From Buddleja alternifolia (taxonomy: Eukaryota; Streptophyta; Magnoliopsida; Lamiales; Scrophulariaceae): DNA of 64,000 nucleotides. Positions 34,238-45,609 of the stretch are shown piece by piece. Both the position numbers and the translations under genes were made by a program. The stretch covers positions 945,001 to 1,009,000 of the forward strand of contig CM033406.1 in assembly GCA_019426215.1 (NCBI GenBank). The letters run 5' to 3'. The notes beneath the pieces are model-generated. The model did not search any database. It had not been told where the DNA came from and saw nothing but the letters and a program-made list of their open reading frames with translations. Within the stretch, counting starts at the first letter, position 1, and the number at the start of each line of letters is the position of its first letter.

Positions 34238-34815
34238 CATGGTTCGCAGTCGCGGTCGAGGTGGCTATCGCGGAGGTCACCGTTCCAGTTCCATTGCACC
34301 GTCGCAGAACGGTCGCGGCCGTTCCGCAATTTTTTGGCTAAAATTACGTAAAAAAATTGAATTTTTTTTTACAACTATTATACAATTTAAATTAGTGAAT
34401 ATAATCATAAAAGTCTATTATGCTAACATTTTTAAATTTTAATAGTATGTTATGTTACTTTTGAAACTTGAACTTAAGGATATATTAAAACAAGAAGTTA
34501 ATAAAAGATTTCCACACATAAAGTATTATTATGAAAATCACAAAAGTGATTATATTCACTGAAGTTTTGACCAGCCAATAACTGAAGTTTTGGTCTTAGC
34601 AATAATATATTTTTTGTTCCCTGCTTTATGCAACTCCCGTTCCAGTCGCTCCGGCCGAGATATCGGCGCGACCACCGCGATATCGGCGCGTCGGCCGCGA
34701 TATCGCCGCTCCCCATCCACCCCACAACTATCCCCGTGTTAGCCTGGAACGATGGAACGGGGATGGTCGTTCCCGTTCCGACGCGGCCGCGATCGCGCCG
34801 CGACAGTAAACCATG
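34238..34815. mobile_element. Non-autonomous hAT-type element in A1 pol
   Basis: This 578-bp element has terminal inverted repeats CATGGTTCGCAGTCGCGG and CATGGTTTACTGTCGCGG (inverse of the right end; 14 of 18 match) and a perfect 8-bp duplication of the pol target. Its ends are GC-rich while the middle (34330-34620) is AT-rich. The subterminal region repeats GATATCGGCGCG/GATATCGCCG words near 34660-34705 and GGTCGCGG-type words near 34250-34320, as expected for transposase-binding sites. There is no transposase frame. Confidence 0.9.
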
Positions 34816-34823
34816 CTTACAGC
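34816..34823. repeat. 8-bp target duplication CTTACAGC, right copy
   Basis: Exact copy of 34230-34237. The interrupted integrase frame resumes here (TAAHILNKCPSK). Confidence 0.9.
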
Positions 34824-36882
34824 TGCACACATTTTAAATAAATGTCCGTCCAAGTCCTTTCCTATGACTCCCTATGAAATGTGGAGAAATAGGAAACCAA
34901 GTCTTAACCACATAAAGATTTGGGGATGTCTGGCTTATGTCAAAAAGACTAAAGTGGACAAGTTGGACGCTAGATCCTTAAAGGGACATTTCGTTGGATA
35001 TCCTGAAGATTCTATGGGATACCTCTTTTACCTGCACAATGATCAAAGGATCATTGTAGCCTTACAAGCCCACTTTCTTGAAGATGAGTTCATTCAAGAA
35101 GGAGGAGTGGGTAGAAAGATTGTTCTAGAAGAACAGAATGAAACCCCACTGGATACATCTACACAGAGAGTGAGAACCGAACCTTCTGTAACACAACCAC
35201 AACCACGATGATCGAATAGAGTATCTCAACCGCCAGAGAGGTACGGATATCTAATGCAGAGGGAGTTGGATCTCCATTCTGTGTTAGAGGAGGATCATGG
35301 AGATGATCCCTCCACTTTTGATCAAGCGATGGTGGATGTGGATGCTGCTAGATGGCGTGAAGCTATGCAAACTGAGATCAATTCGATGCATGCAAACTAA
35401 GTCTGGAAACTTGTAGACCAACCTGAAGGGGTTAAACCAATCGGGTGTAAATGGATCTACAAGAGAAAGATTGGTGTTGATGGCAAAGTAGACACCTACA
35501 AAGCCAGGCTAGTGGCGAAAGGGTATAGTCAAAAGGAAGGAATTAACTACCAAGAAACCTTCTCGCCAGTGGCTATGATCAAATCAATAAGGATTCTACT
35601 TGCAATAGCAGCACACCTAGATTATGAAATATGTCAAATGGATGTCAAAACTGTTTTCCTAAATGGATTCCTAGAAGAGGATATCTATATGGAACAGCCT
35701 AAAGGTTTTGAATCCGAGGAGCATATTCATAAGGTGTGTAAACTTGAGAGATCCATTTATGGACTCAAACAAGCATCTCATAGCTAGAATCTACGTTTTG
35801 ATGAGGTTGTCAAAGGATTTGACTTCATCAAAAATGAAGATGAGCCCTGTGTTTACAAAAAGGTCAGTGGGAGCAAGTTGACATTCCTAGTGTTATATGT
35901 AGATGACATATTACTCATTGGGAATGACATAGGAATGCTCACCACAACCAAGAAGTGGCTTTCGAGTACATTCTCCATGAAAGACTTGGGAGAAGCGACC
36001 TATATTCTAGGGATTCGGATCTATAGAGATCGAACCAAAAGAATGATAGGACTTTCTCAAGCCCTTTTCTTAGAAAAGGTCCTAAAAAGGTATAGGATGG
36101 ATGATTCTAAGAAAGGGTTCCTACCAATGAGACATGGGATACATCTTTCGAAATCTATGTGTCCTCAAAGTGAGGAAGATAGAAAAGAAACGAACATTAT
36201 ACCCTATGTGTCTGCTGTGGGCAGCTTGATGTACGCGATGCTCTGTACTAGACCCGACATTGCTTATGATATGAGCATTGTTAGTCGATTTCAAGCAAAC
36301 CCTGGTAAGGAACATTGGATAGATGTGAAGAATATCCTAAAGTATCTGAAAAGAACTAAGGATATGATTTTCACCTATGGAAGTGGTGACCTGAGGGTGG
36401 ACGGGTACACTGATTCGGATTTCCAATCTGATGTTGATGACCGAAAATCCACCTCGGGATTTGTATTTACTCTAAATGGTGGAGCGGTGACTTGGAAAAG
36501 TTCCAAGCAAAGCACAACCGCAGACTCCACCACAGAGGCTGAATACATAGCTACCTCGGAGGCAGCTAAAGAAACTGTTTGGATTAGGAAGTTCGTTGAG
36601 GAACTTCAAGTGGTTCCTAGCATAAAGCTCTCGTTGCCACTTTATTGTGACAACACCGGAGCTATAGCGCAAGCGAAGGAACCTAGGTCTCACAATAAAT
36701 CCAAACACATAGAGAAGAGATATCACATCATAAGAGAGATCATTGCACGAGGTGAAATAGTTGTTCAGAAAATAGTCTCAGCCGACAATGTCGCTGATCT
36801 ATTGACCAAGCCATTGGCACAGGCGGTGCTGGAAAAACATCTTGAAAAGATGGGTATTAAATACCACAGCAAATGGCATTGA
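34816..36882 (+). pseudogene. pol: A1 integrase C-terminus, reverse transcriptase and RNase H
   Basis: The integrase C-terminal part runs to TGA 35209-35211. The linker is stopped at TAA 35398-35400. Reverse transcriptase follows with the conserved start of the copia domain (WIYKRKIG, ARLVAKGYSQ, then MDVKTVFLNG) at about 35450-35787, a TAG at 35785-35787 (Trp expected), then YVDDILLIG near 35896. RNase H has TDSDFQ, TEAEYIA and CDNTGA, with its acidic residues present, and ends at TGA 36880-36882. The 334-codon frame 35878-36882 is the longest intact stretch of this pol. It would copy element RNA into DNA in the virus-like particle. Confidence 0.9.
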
Positions 36883-36884
36883 GT

Positions 36885-36897
36885 GCAAGTGGGAGAT
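36885..36897 (+). promoter_or_regulatory. A1 polypurine tract
   Basis: GCAAGTGGGAGAT directly before the TG of the 3' LTR. The same core is found in A2 and C1. Confidence 0.8.
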
Positions 36898-38501
36898 TGT
36901 TAGAGTATATGCCCTTGAATGCCATAAAGAGGATAGATTTATAGGGCATAAATATTGTAACTAAACTATGATTTTTCTATTAATATAAGGCAGTTGATTG
37001 TTGTTTTCTTATAGGCATTTATAAAGTGTGAATAAACAACGTAAAGTCCTTGATGACAAGGCGAACCTTCTACGTCCTATGGGATAGGAGGAAAGGCACT
37101 AGAATGGTTTAACCCTTGACATCTAAAAGGGTTCGCAAGTCTAAGAAATATTGATTCAGCATCAATAGTGAATAAAGACTTGTATGATGTAAGTTTCGAC
37201 AGAGAAAGTGTCAGTCGTACACTATGAAAATGGTAGTGGGAACTTATATCATAGACGTGTCAGTTGCACTGATATGTTCGAACACGGCTCGCATCAATTC
37301 ATCACATTGGTATTCTCTTATTGACAGTCAATGATGAAACTGATAAGTAGTGATAGGTACGTGTAAACCTCTGACCTGAGAAATCGAGTTGAAGATGTAC
37401 TTGTGACATCAAGTCTGTCATTAGAGTAGTTAGATTCAAATCACTTGTTGGTGGAATCGACCTCGAAGTGCGACTTGATGGGCAAGTAGCATTTTTAACT
37501 GATTTACAATATGGAATTTATTCTCTCATAAGTGAATGAGTAAAATATCCTATGCGATCATGAATAAGTGAGGATGAAAGTCTTTGGTCAAAGCATTTAA
37601 ATACCTCGACTTATTATGAGCTTAGGCATATGGTCAAGTTATATGAGTTTGACTTTAAACCATGACTCTTACTTAATTAGGATATAAGAATAAAAGGTTT
37701 ATACACGTACGGTATTCACGGCGTAAAGGTTTGAAAATGATCCTATTCATTCATTCTCAATTGGGTTACGATGTGAGCCACGAGACTGGCTAGGTGTCAC
37801 TCACTCCCCTTTGGATTCCTCCCAATTGCCTTTTGAGATGAACCTAAAGAGTCACGCTTAAAGGAAGTGCAAAAGGAAAAACATGGGAAAAAGACTTGAG
37901 AGAAATTCATGGCATTGGATGCCGTAATTAATTATTTAATTATTGGATAATTTAATTAATTAATTAAATTAATGAGTTAATTAATTTCTTGGAGAAATTG
38001 AATTATAAATTAATTAGGAAGTGAATTAATTGGATTATCAATTTATTTATTGGATAAATAAATTATCCGATTAATTAATTAGCAAGCAACACGAAAGCCC
38101 GAAGGCTTCCGAGCCCACTAAGGGGCGGCCAAATAGACGCCCAAATAGGGCTCTTGCATGCTAGGGTTATTGTTTCATAATGATATAAATATATCACAAG
38201 GTGAAAAATAACACAAGGCAACTTACATAACTTTCTCTCCAAGAAAAAGTGTCCCACCTCTCTCTCTCTCTCTAGCCGTCTTTGACAAGGAAGAAAGGAG
38301 GAGTTTTTCATTTTTGATTCCGGCGTGACGAATTAGAGACATTGGAAAATTCGGCGTTAGAGAAAATGATCACGTTCAGAAATCAACATACGCGAGAACG
38401 GTAATCTTTCTATAAATTATTAAACACGAGGAATAGAGATGATTCGGGCTTTGGGAATTAAATTTACTTTCCGCTGCGTTTTATTCGAATAATTCCCAAC
38501 A
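36898..38501 (+). mobile_element. A1 3' LTR
   Basis: Starts TGTTAGAGTATATGCCC and ends AATTCCCAACA, 1604 bp. It is followed by ATACC, the right target duplication at 38502-38506, and the gypsy gene resumes. Confidence 0.92.
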
Positions 38502-39246
38502 ATACCTAGCTTTAGCAGAATTTGTTTATAACAATAGCTATCAGGACGCAATTGAAATGGCATCATATGAAGCACTATATGGGGCAAAAGTGAAGATCGC
38601 CAATTCATTGGGAAGTCTAAGATAAATGGATTCCCAAGAGGAAGAATCCGGAACAAACAACGTTCCCACAATTGGAATTGGTGCAAGAAGTTATAGATAA
38701 AATTTGAATTGTTCAAGAGCTAATTATAATCGTACAGAGTCGTCGGAAGAGTTATGCTGATCAACGAACAAAAGACTTAGAATTTTCAGTTGGAGATGAG
38801 GTATTCTTGCGGCTATCTCCTCGGAGAGGCATTATCTAGCCAAAAGGTGGAAAGTTAAGCCCTATATATGTTGGATCTTTCAAAATTTTGGAAAGAATTG
38901 GAAAAGTAGCATATCGATTAACACTCTCACCAGCACTTTCTGGATTGGATGATGTCTTTCACGTAAGCAGGTTAAAGAAATACCGACCCAATCCTGAACA
39001 CGTACTCAAGTTGGATGCAATACGGGTTTAGGGCAATTTGACTTATGTGGAGAAACCAATAAGGATTGTGGATTGGAAAGTTCATGAACTTCGAAAGAAA
39101 AAATATTCCATTGGTCAAGGTGATATGGGAGAACCACGACAAATTAGAAGAAGCGACTGGGAGCTTGAGGAATATATGCCAAAGCACCATCCGTACCTTT
39201 TCTCAAGTGAAAATTTGGGGACCAAATTCTATTACGGGGGGTAGAC
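38502..39246 (+). pseudogene. pol: G1 integrase C-terminus with chromodomain-like end, decayed
   Basis: It resumes the gypsy frame with LALAEFVYNNSY (end of the core). In shifting frames it then shows the GPY/F-type module (GDEVFLRLSP, PIYVGSFKIL, LSGLDDVFHVSRLKKY). The last part has a chromovirus-type end (VDWKVHELRKK, KVIWENHDKLEEATG in one frame and DWELEEYMPKHHPYLF in another), split by a frameshift near an A-run at 39095-39105. It ends at the purine-rich GGGGGG before the LTR. Several stops make it non-functional. Confidence 0.83.
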
Positions 39247-41926
39247 TGTGATAACCGAGATTTCCTTAATTGAAATAGTTACTGGCTAAAGTTTTTTTAT
39301 TTTTTTATGTAATATGTCAACATGCCCATAGTTTTTTTTTTTTCTTTACAAGAGGAGGACCTTATCTAGTAATTCACCTATGAAGGGCTTGTGTGTTACA
39401 AGAATTAAGTTAAGGACTTAAGAGAAAAGATCAAAAAGGAAGGGAAAGAGGAAATTAAAGATTTTACACTTTAGCCCTCAAGACAATTCTATAAATAGGT
39501 GAGACATTTCACCTTCCTCACACAAAAAAAAAAAAAAAAAAAGGAAAGCTTAGAAGGGGGAGGCACGACTGCACACACACAAACATACTCCATCTTCAAT
39601 TTCTTCAACATTTTTCCATAAGGAGCTTAAATCAAGGTATTATTTGGAAACCCATTTGTGATTTAGTAAGAAAGTCTAAGTTCTAGAGTATATAGTATTG
39701 CATTTGCATTTAAATAGCTAGATCCATGAGTTTTATCTTTGATTCTAGTGTTTAATTGTTAGTCTTGATAATTTATGGAAGAAAGGTTCACATGCATGTT
39801 GATGATGAAAATTTTCATGAAGATTGCTTTGATTTTGAAATGTTTTTGAGGGATAAGATGAAATATTTATTCTTTGAAAATTTTACTGTATATACTTGTG
39901 TATGTTAAGTGTGTCTCTGCAAAATTTCAACCTTTTTGGACTTTTAGTGAATTTTATAAAAATTGGCAGACAATTGCTGCCAGAGAATTACTCGTTTTAT
40001 TTGGTTTCCAAAATTTTACAGAATCATTTTGAGTGTCTTTTGAACATGTCCAACAAATTTAGGATTTTTATGATGAGCAGGAGATTTTATGCAAATTTTA
40101 AAATGTATTCTGCCGGTATAAAACCAGTTTCTGTTCAACTGGGTTTTGGTGTATGAAACACCTACTTACAAATTTAGTTTACTTTTGAAACTTTTACCTG
40201 AACTTTTTCAGTAAGTGTTGGGGGTTTATGAAAAATTTTAGTAATAAATCATGTTTTATTAAATAAACTTTAAACCATACCCGCGAAGATATATTTTCTT
40301 GGTGTTTTTGTCAATCTTTGAATATAATGAAGTTAAGCATAGTTTGGGAGAATAATAATTTGTGCATGATCATATAGTTCATAGGACTGCATAGGCTATT
40401 TCGGGTAGATGATTAAGATGAGTGTTAGAGAATAAGATTTATAATATAAACATTGGATTAGCAGGTGGTGTTGGTGAACCACTCAAGGGCGACGCGGAAT
40501 AACTTGAAAGTTAGAGTGAGTTGCCCCCCCCCCCCCCCCAAAAAAAACAATGTCTATGGATTTTAAAGCTGGAAGGAAGTTTGTTTTCAACGTGTATATG
40601 TATATATCTATATTTATTAGCACGATTGACTATTTCAAATGTGACTAAATCTCAATACTTCCAAAACTACATTAGTTACTTAAGAGTGACAATTTCTTAA
40701 CTGCATGCATGACTGGTTTTTAAAGATAACTGCATACATGTTTCAAGAGTACTTTGCAAAAATGATTTCAAAGAAAACACCAGTTTCATGAATTTCTCAG
40801 AACTACTCCATTATTTGGTCCTTGCATCGTGATCTAAAATTTCATGTTGCATTTAACTTAAGAACGTGTTGCATTATATGTGGTTGAGTGTTGGGCCCAT
40901 GTGTCAAGTGTGGATAGGGTTGGGTTAGGCCGGTCAAACATGGGCTTGCAGTCTTAAACGGTTCCCGCTATTCACAACCAGATCTAACACCCAAATACGG
41001 AGTGTTTTGAGGGTGAATGGATCATAAGAAATGAATTGTGGCACACCCGGGATATGACCAAATAGGTATTGCGAGCCTACGTGGGGAGGTACAAGGTGAT
41101 TGGCTTATAAGACATGTGTTCAGGGGTGATAAGGAAGATGCAGTGGGAGCCAAAGCACCATGAGCGAAGTCATCAGACGCAATGTCATTGCTAGCATGGT
41201 CCACTCCTGCTTAAGTGTGTCGTGAAATTATATGTTTCGTTGCATTTAAAAGTTACATTTTACTTGTTTAATTGCATAAAAAGATTTCTAGTTTCACTGC
41301 ATGTAAAGAGTACTTGTTTAGTTTCTTATTGCGTAACTGCATAAACAAAAATTTTGGCAGCACACAGTTTGTCAAAGTACTTTTATTTTCTAAACCCTTG
41401 TTTAATCAATCCGTCAATTTGTGCTTCTACGATCTTCAAATAAAGCTTATGCTATTCCACCTTGTTTGATGCCTTTTGGGTTTAAAAAAAAAACTTTGAA
41501 ACAAAGCACTTTTCACATGATCACTAGCACTCACTAAGCCTTTGCTCATGTACTATTCTTTTCTGTCTTCCTTCCAGCTATAGATGGATTCGACAGTGGA
41601 ACTAGTTCAGATGATCGCTGAGAGTATAGTCTTAGTAAATCGTAGCGATGGACTTTTGTAGTAGCAGTAATGTTCTTCTTCACTATAATTGTTAGTGATC
41701 TTAGGGTTATGACCCTACTTGATCAGAGATATGCTTTTGGTTGGTTAAGCATGTCACAAAGTTGTGTGTATAAGTTTGTTGTAATGCTAGACTGTAGTGT
41801 TTTGTCTATAGTGTTTTCTGCTGTTAGTTGTCTTATCATAATCTATGTATGAATGAATCATGTCTTAAGTTGGATCTTATTAGAATGTTTTGGATCATAT
41901 TAGAATGTCTGTGGGGGCATTACACA
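39247..41926 (+). mobile_element. G1 3' LTR (Ty3/gypsy)
   Basis: It starts TGTGATAACCGAGA right after the polypurine-like ACGGGGGGTAGAC and ends near GTGGGGGCATTACACA, typical of plant chromovirus LTRs. The end is uncertain by a few bases (41924 or 41926). A TATAAATA box is at 39490-39497, followed by an 18-20 base A-run (39524-39542). A 16-base C-run at 40524-40539 lies in its middle. The frames at 39896-40156, 41022-41204, 41272-41469 and 41670-41852 have no domain and I treat them as chance. The 5' LTR is outside the window. Confidence 0.7.
39490..39497 (+). promoter_or_regulatory. TATA box of the G1 LTR
   Basis: TATAAATA in the context TTCTATAAATAGGTGAG. Confidence 0.6.
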
Positions 41927-42646
41927 CAAAGGAGTGGGGGACAAGAAGATGCGGTGGCTATTATTTTTAGGTATTATTTTTAAGTGACGCCCAAAGACTA
42001 ACCACGTGGCAACAAGCGTGAGATGTCACGAGCAACACCATTGGCGCCCCTCTAGACCTCATGAAGCCACGGGGTATAGAAAAACATCCAAGTAACTGAC
42101 CTAGTGCTTATAAAGCCATAAGCCACGGGCTACAGAAAAACAATTAAGTAATTGACCCAGTGCTCATGAAGCCAAGGGGTAAAAAAGATAAAGACTTACT
42201 CGAAGCCTAAAAAGGCCCATTGCATAACTTAAGAGCAAATGTGCTATACGCCATGGGTTAGACTTGCCCGTGGTCATGCAAGCAAAAACAGTCTTACAAA
42301 GTACAAATAACTAAAAATGTCACGAAACTGAGGAGAATAACAAATCAACACGAAAAACAAATAACACTACGTGCAAAGGCTAAATAAAGTGGGTAAATAA
42401 GCTAGCCCTCACAAGGAGAGTCACCATCTAATCACTCTCATCAGGACCGTACCATACAACCACTTGAAATCATCCTCGGGATAGCAACCACTATCCCAAA
42501 GAGCCCGACGGCACTTACGTACTATCTTTCCTATAAAACCTAGAGCAATGTCATAAGCCTTTTTGTTGTATTCATCAATAAATTCGGCACTCGCCCGAAA
42601 ATCGTCCACCTCCGACTCTGCGATATCCCGTAGGACTTTCTAAAAG
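41927..42646. other. Unassigned 720-bp stretch between G1 and C2
   Basis: Not recognisable as any element of the window. An imperfect direct repeat of about 75-100 bp is visible: AAGTAACTGACCTAGTGCT near 42089 and AAGTAATTGACCCAGTGCT near 42145, each with a nearby GAAGCCA or AAGCCACGG. A 62-codon minus-strand frame (42609-42421) reads like a small helical protein with W and Y residues, but I do not recognise it. Part of it may be flanking genomic DNA or another decayed element. Confidence 0.5.
42421..42609 (-). CDS. Hypothetical small frame, possible remnant
   Basis: 62 codons, Met to stop. It has an amphipathic helical start (DDFRASAEFIDEYNKKAYD) and then GKIVRKCRRALWDSGCYPED and FKWLYGTV. 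Its composition is protein-like (few repeats, balanced residues), unlike the neighbouring AT-rich frames, but no family comes to mind. It could be the 3' end of a larger retroelement accessory gene or a gene fragment. Confidence is low. Confidence 0.25.
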   Translation of the reverse strand: MDDFRASAEFIDEYNKKAYDIALGFIGKIVRKCRRALWDSGCYPEDDFKWLYGTVLMRVIRW

Positions 42647-44777
42647 TGTTATGTGCCCAGCGAGCCATCTGTTGGTTTGAAGATTAATACCATGTCAGTC
42701 TTATCATTTAGATTATATCAAACCTGTCACAGAATGCTTCTTTATTGTTATAACTAGTGATAGTATAGATAAATATCTCACGGATTACATATGGTTAGGG
42801 TCAGGGAAAACATATGGAATGCTCTCAAAGACTGTAATCCTAAATATTATTCCAACTCATAGAGGTTGTGAGATGTGGGATATCACTGGCCTCGTCAAGA
42901 CTTGTTCATGCATGTAACTCTTTGGAGAGGTCGACGCATTCCATTGTCGATGCCTTGTGTGGAAATACATGTATGAAAATTCATACTGGATTATTGAATT
43001 GAACGGCCCCGCAAGGATTCCTCATTGGTGCTGTTGAACTTGGAGTCCTTAGGTTTTCGTAGCGTGAGATAATCCTTAGACCTGAGATGTCATTGGAAAG
43101 GGTACTACCCACTCTGATTTGATATGCACGTGCACTCCACGAGAGTCATAGTCTGGTAGTTACAGCGGAACAATTGACAGTCAGAAGGGATTCCTCTAGG
43201 GTCACGAGTACCTGGTATTTTCTATGCTGTTGAGTAAAACTGAATGATCGAAAAGTCTCTGGCCAGAGCGTTGTCTTATAAGAGGGATTGGTGATCCCTG
43301 CTTAGAAGACTGGATCATTAGTTGAACCAACATAATCATAGTTTCTGAGGCTATTAGGGTTTCGACCGTTGCCAAACCCTAGGTCTTAGACTGGAAAAAG
43401 ATGAAGGGATTTGACTCACACAAAGATCAAAATCTGGAGAGGTTTGCATTTTCATCGTTAACATTTAGGAAGTCGTGTCGACGTTGCTAGACATCGAAAC
43501 ACGACCAATAGGTGCCTTGGGTTAATTGGTGAAATTAATCCAAGGCCTAGTTAATAATTATGAATAATTAATCTAGCCTATGGAAGGACTTATTGCTAGC
43601 TTGTTAATGAGCCTAAGGGGTTACACACAATCCTTAGTGTAGTACCAATTGGCTAGTTAATTCTTTGTGAATTAATGAAGAGATTAATTAATTGGAATTA
43701 ATTATATGGGAAAAAGGAATTAATTAATTAAGTGATCTTAATTAATAAAAGTCTTATAATTTAATATTGGAATATTTAATTGGGAAAGACTAGTTAATTA
43801 ATTAGTGGTCTAATTAATTAATGAAAGAGGAAATAAATAAATATATATTTTATATATACATGGGCATGTATATATGTGTGTGTAGATTTGGTGGAGGATT
43901 TTATCTTGTTCACCAAGTCTATCTATATATATATATATATATATATATTTAATATATCTATCCTATAATATATTTGTAGGATCTATTCTAATTAGTTAGG
44001 TAACTAATTGAGATCTTATAAATATATATTAGGATAAATATTGTAGATATGGAAATATCTTATTTGATAAGATATGATATATTTGATATGTATCAAATAT
44101 ATTGAAAGTATCTTTTTAGTTGAAAAGATATCCAATTAACTAGGGAAGAGAGTTTGAGAAAGAATGGAAACTAAATAAAATAAAATAACATGTACATATA
44201 TATAGATATACCCATTTTAAGTGTGAACACACACACTAAGTGTGCGTATGTGTGTAGGCGTGTATATGCCTATATATATGTGTTGTTGTTTTATTTAAGT
44301 TAATCAATTAATTAAGTTTCTCTCAAGAAGTTTTTAAGATAAAAACAAGGTGTAAAGTTTCAATACTTTCTCTCCAACTCTTGCACCTCTTTCACAATAT
44401 TCTTCCAACTCATGTGTTGAATACGAAGAACACCAAAATATATTCCTACCCAATTTTCATAAGCCAAGATTCAATATTCTCCTTGCTAGCGCTGGTGGAG
44501 ATAATCGAGGGTACGAGCTAAGGTGTGAATAGACTTAGAGGCGCAACGCTTGGGGCGCTAGGGCAAATCCATCCGGACAGATGTAGCAAGGAGTTGCTTA
44601 AAAGGACGTTGCTGAATTTTGATCTTCAAGAGGTAAACACGAGTAAACTTCCTCTAGGATAGTTTTTGAATCTGATGGTACCAAGTCTACCTAGACCTAA
44701 TTTCGGGGATTCCGTTTTAAATTTTAAGTTTATATGTCTTCCGCTGCGCCCGTGTCCCCGAGGGTTCGATCCCAACA
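42647..44777 (+). mobile_element. C2 5' LTR
   Basis: It starts TGTTATGTGCCCAGCGAGCC and ends GTTCGATCCCAACA, 2131 bp. It matches the inverse of 25820-28116 over its length, with many substitutions. TA repeats lie near 43922-43950, and a TATATATA stretch at 44271-44278 may be the core promoter. Confidence 0.87.
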
Positions 44778-44778
44778 T

Positions 44779-44791
44779 TGGTATCAGAGCC
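44779..44791 (+). promoter_or_regulatory. C2 primer-binding site
   Basis: TGGTATCAGAGCC, one base after the LTR end. A perfect match to the initiator-Met tRNA 3' end complement. Confidence 0.92.
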
Positions 44792-45609
44792 AAGGTTTTG
44801 GCATGGCTCGGATTCTTTGTATGTGTTTATGTTTATATCCTTTAAATTTTGTTTTATCGCATGTAAATTGGATTGGATTTTCTGATTTTATTTTTGGATC
44901 AATTAAAATCGTTTAAATCTGAAAATTGATTTGGATCTGAAAATTGTGTTTTGTAAATTTGGATATGGCTGCGCTTTTTTATTCATGAATGTTCATGCGT
45001 ATTTTAGGTTCAACGGTGGAAGAAAAATATTGAACCCGTGACAACACTCGCGTGCTGTCGCGGATCTGCCCGGAATCGCCACTGTCAACGGAATAGCGGT
45101 AGCTCGCATGAAAAGGCGAAATAAGGCCAACGCCGACAGCTCTGTCGGATACAGCGCCGTCATGCGCAACGGCGGGCGTACAGGGGCAGTGCGTCTACTG
45201 TCCCCCAGTGAATCGAAACGAACCGCCGTGTCGACGGTGGCCCACTAGGGTTGGAACCCTAGCGTTTTTCCAATTTTCGTTAAATTGCAATTTGGCCCTT
45301 TGAGGTTATTTTGTAATTTATGTTTTGGATTTAAAATGCAATTGAATATTTTTTTGCGCTTGGACCTAAAAATAGACTTTTAAAAAACATGGGCTTTTAT
45401 TTATATTTTGAAAGGACGAAATAAAATTAGAATTTTATTGACTTTCGATATTAAAATAAAATTGAGTTTTTGTAAATGGGCTTTTATTTAAATTTTGGAA
45501 AGACAAAATAAAATTGATATTTTATTGACTTTCAAAATTATAATAAGATTGGATATTCGAAGATATGATTGTTTTATTTATATTTTGAAAGGAAAAATTA
45601 AATTAGTAT
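44792..45609 (+). mobile_element. C2 leader, first part
   Basis: It matches the C1 leader start (GGCATGG, GTTTATGTTTAT, ATCGCATGTAAATTGG). A GC-rich island at about 45020-45250 corresponds to that of C1 (25385-25530) but is strongly diverged. The tandem AT-rich repeat begins near 45365. Confidence 0.75.
45605..45609. repeat. Target-site duplication AGTAT, left copy (B2)
   Basis: AGTAT before B2 is repeated exactly at 55709-55713 after it. Confidence 0.9.

Larger units (their letters stand above)
28904..38501 (+). mobile_element. A1: copia element with both LTRs, inserted in gypsy integrase
   Basis: It has 5' LTR 28904-30484, primer site 30486-30498, leader to 32351, gag, protease, integrase (split by a hAT-type element), reverse transcriptase, RNase H, polypurine tract and 3' LTR 36898-38501. 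The two LTRs are very similar but differ in length (1581 and 1604 bp) because of a short AT-rich indel near 38000-38040. Several stops and a lost integrase Asp make it defective. Confidence 0.93.

Noticed and set aside
34238..34442. Integrase frame continuing past 34237
   Set aside because: The last ~68 codons of that frame lie in the hAT-type element and are not integrase.
40524..40539. 16-base C-run as a functional element
   Set aside because: A simple homopolymer in the G1 LTR; it may be length-variable or a sequencing artefact, and nothing supports a role.
41272..41852. Two 60-65-codon frames in the G1 LTR
   Set aside because: Hydrophobic chance frames in T-rich LTR sequence.
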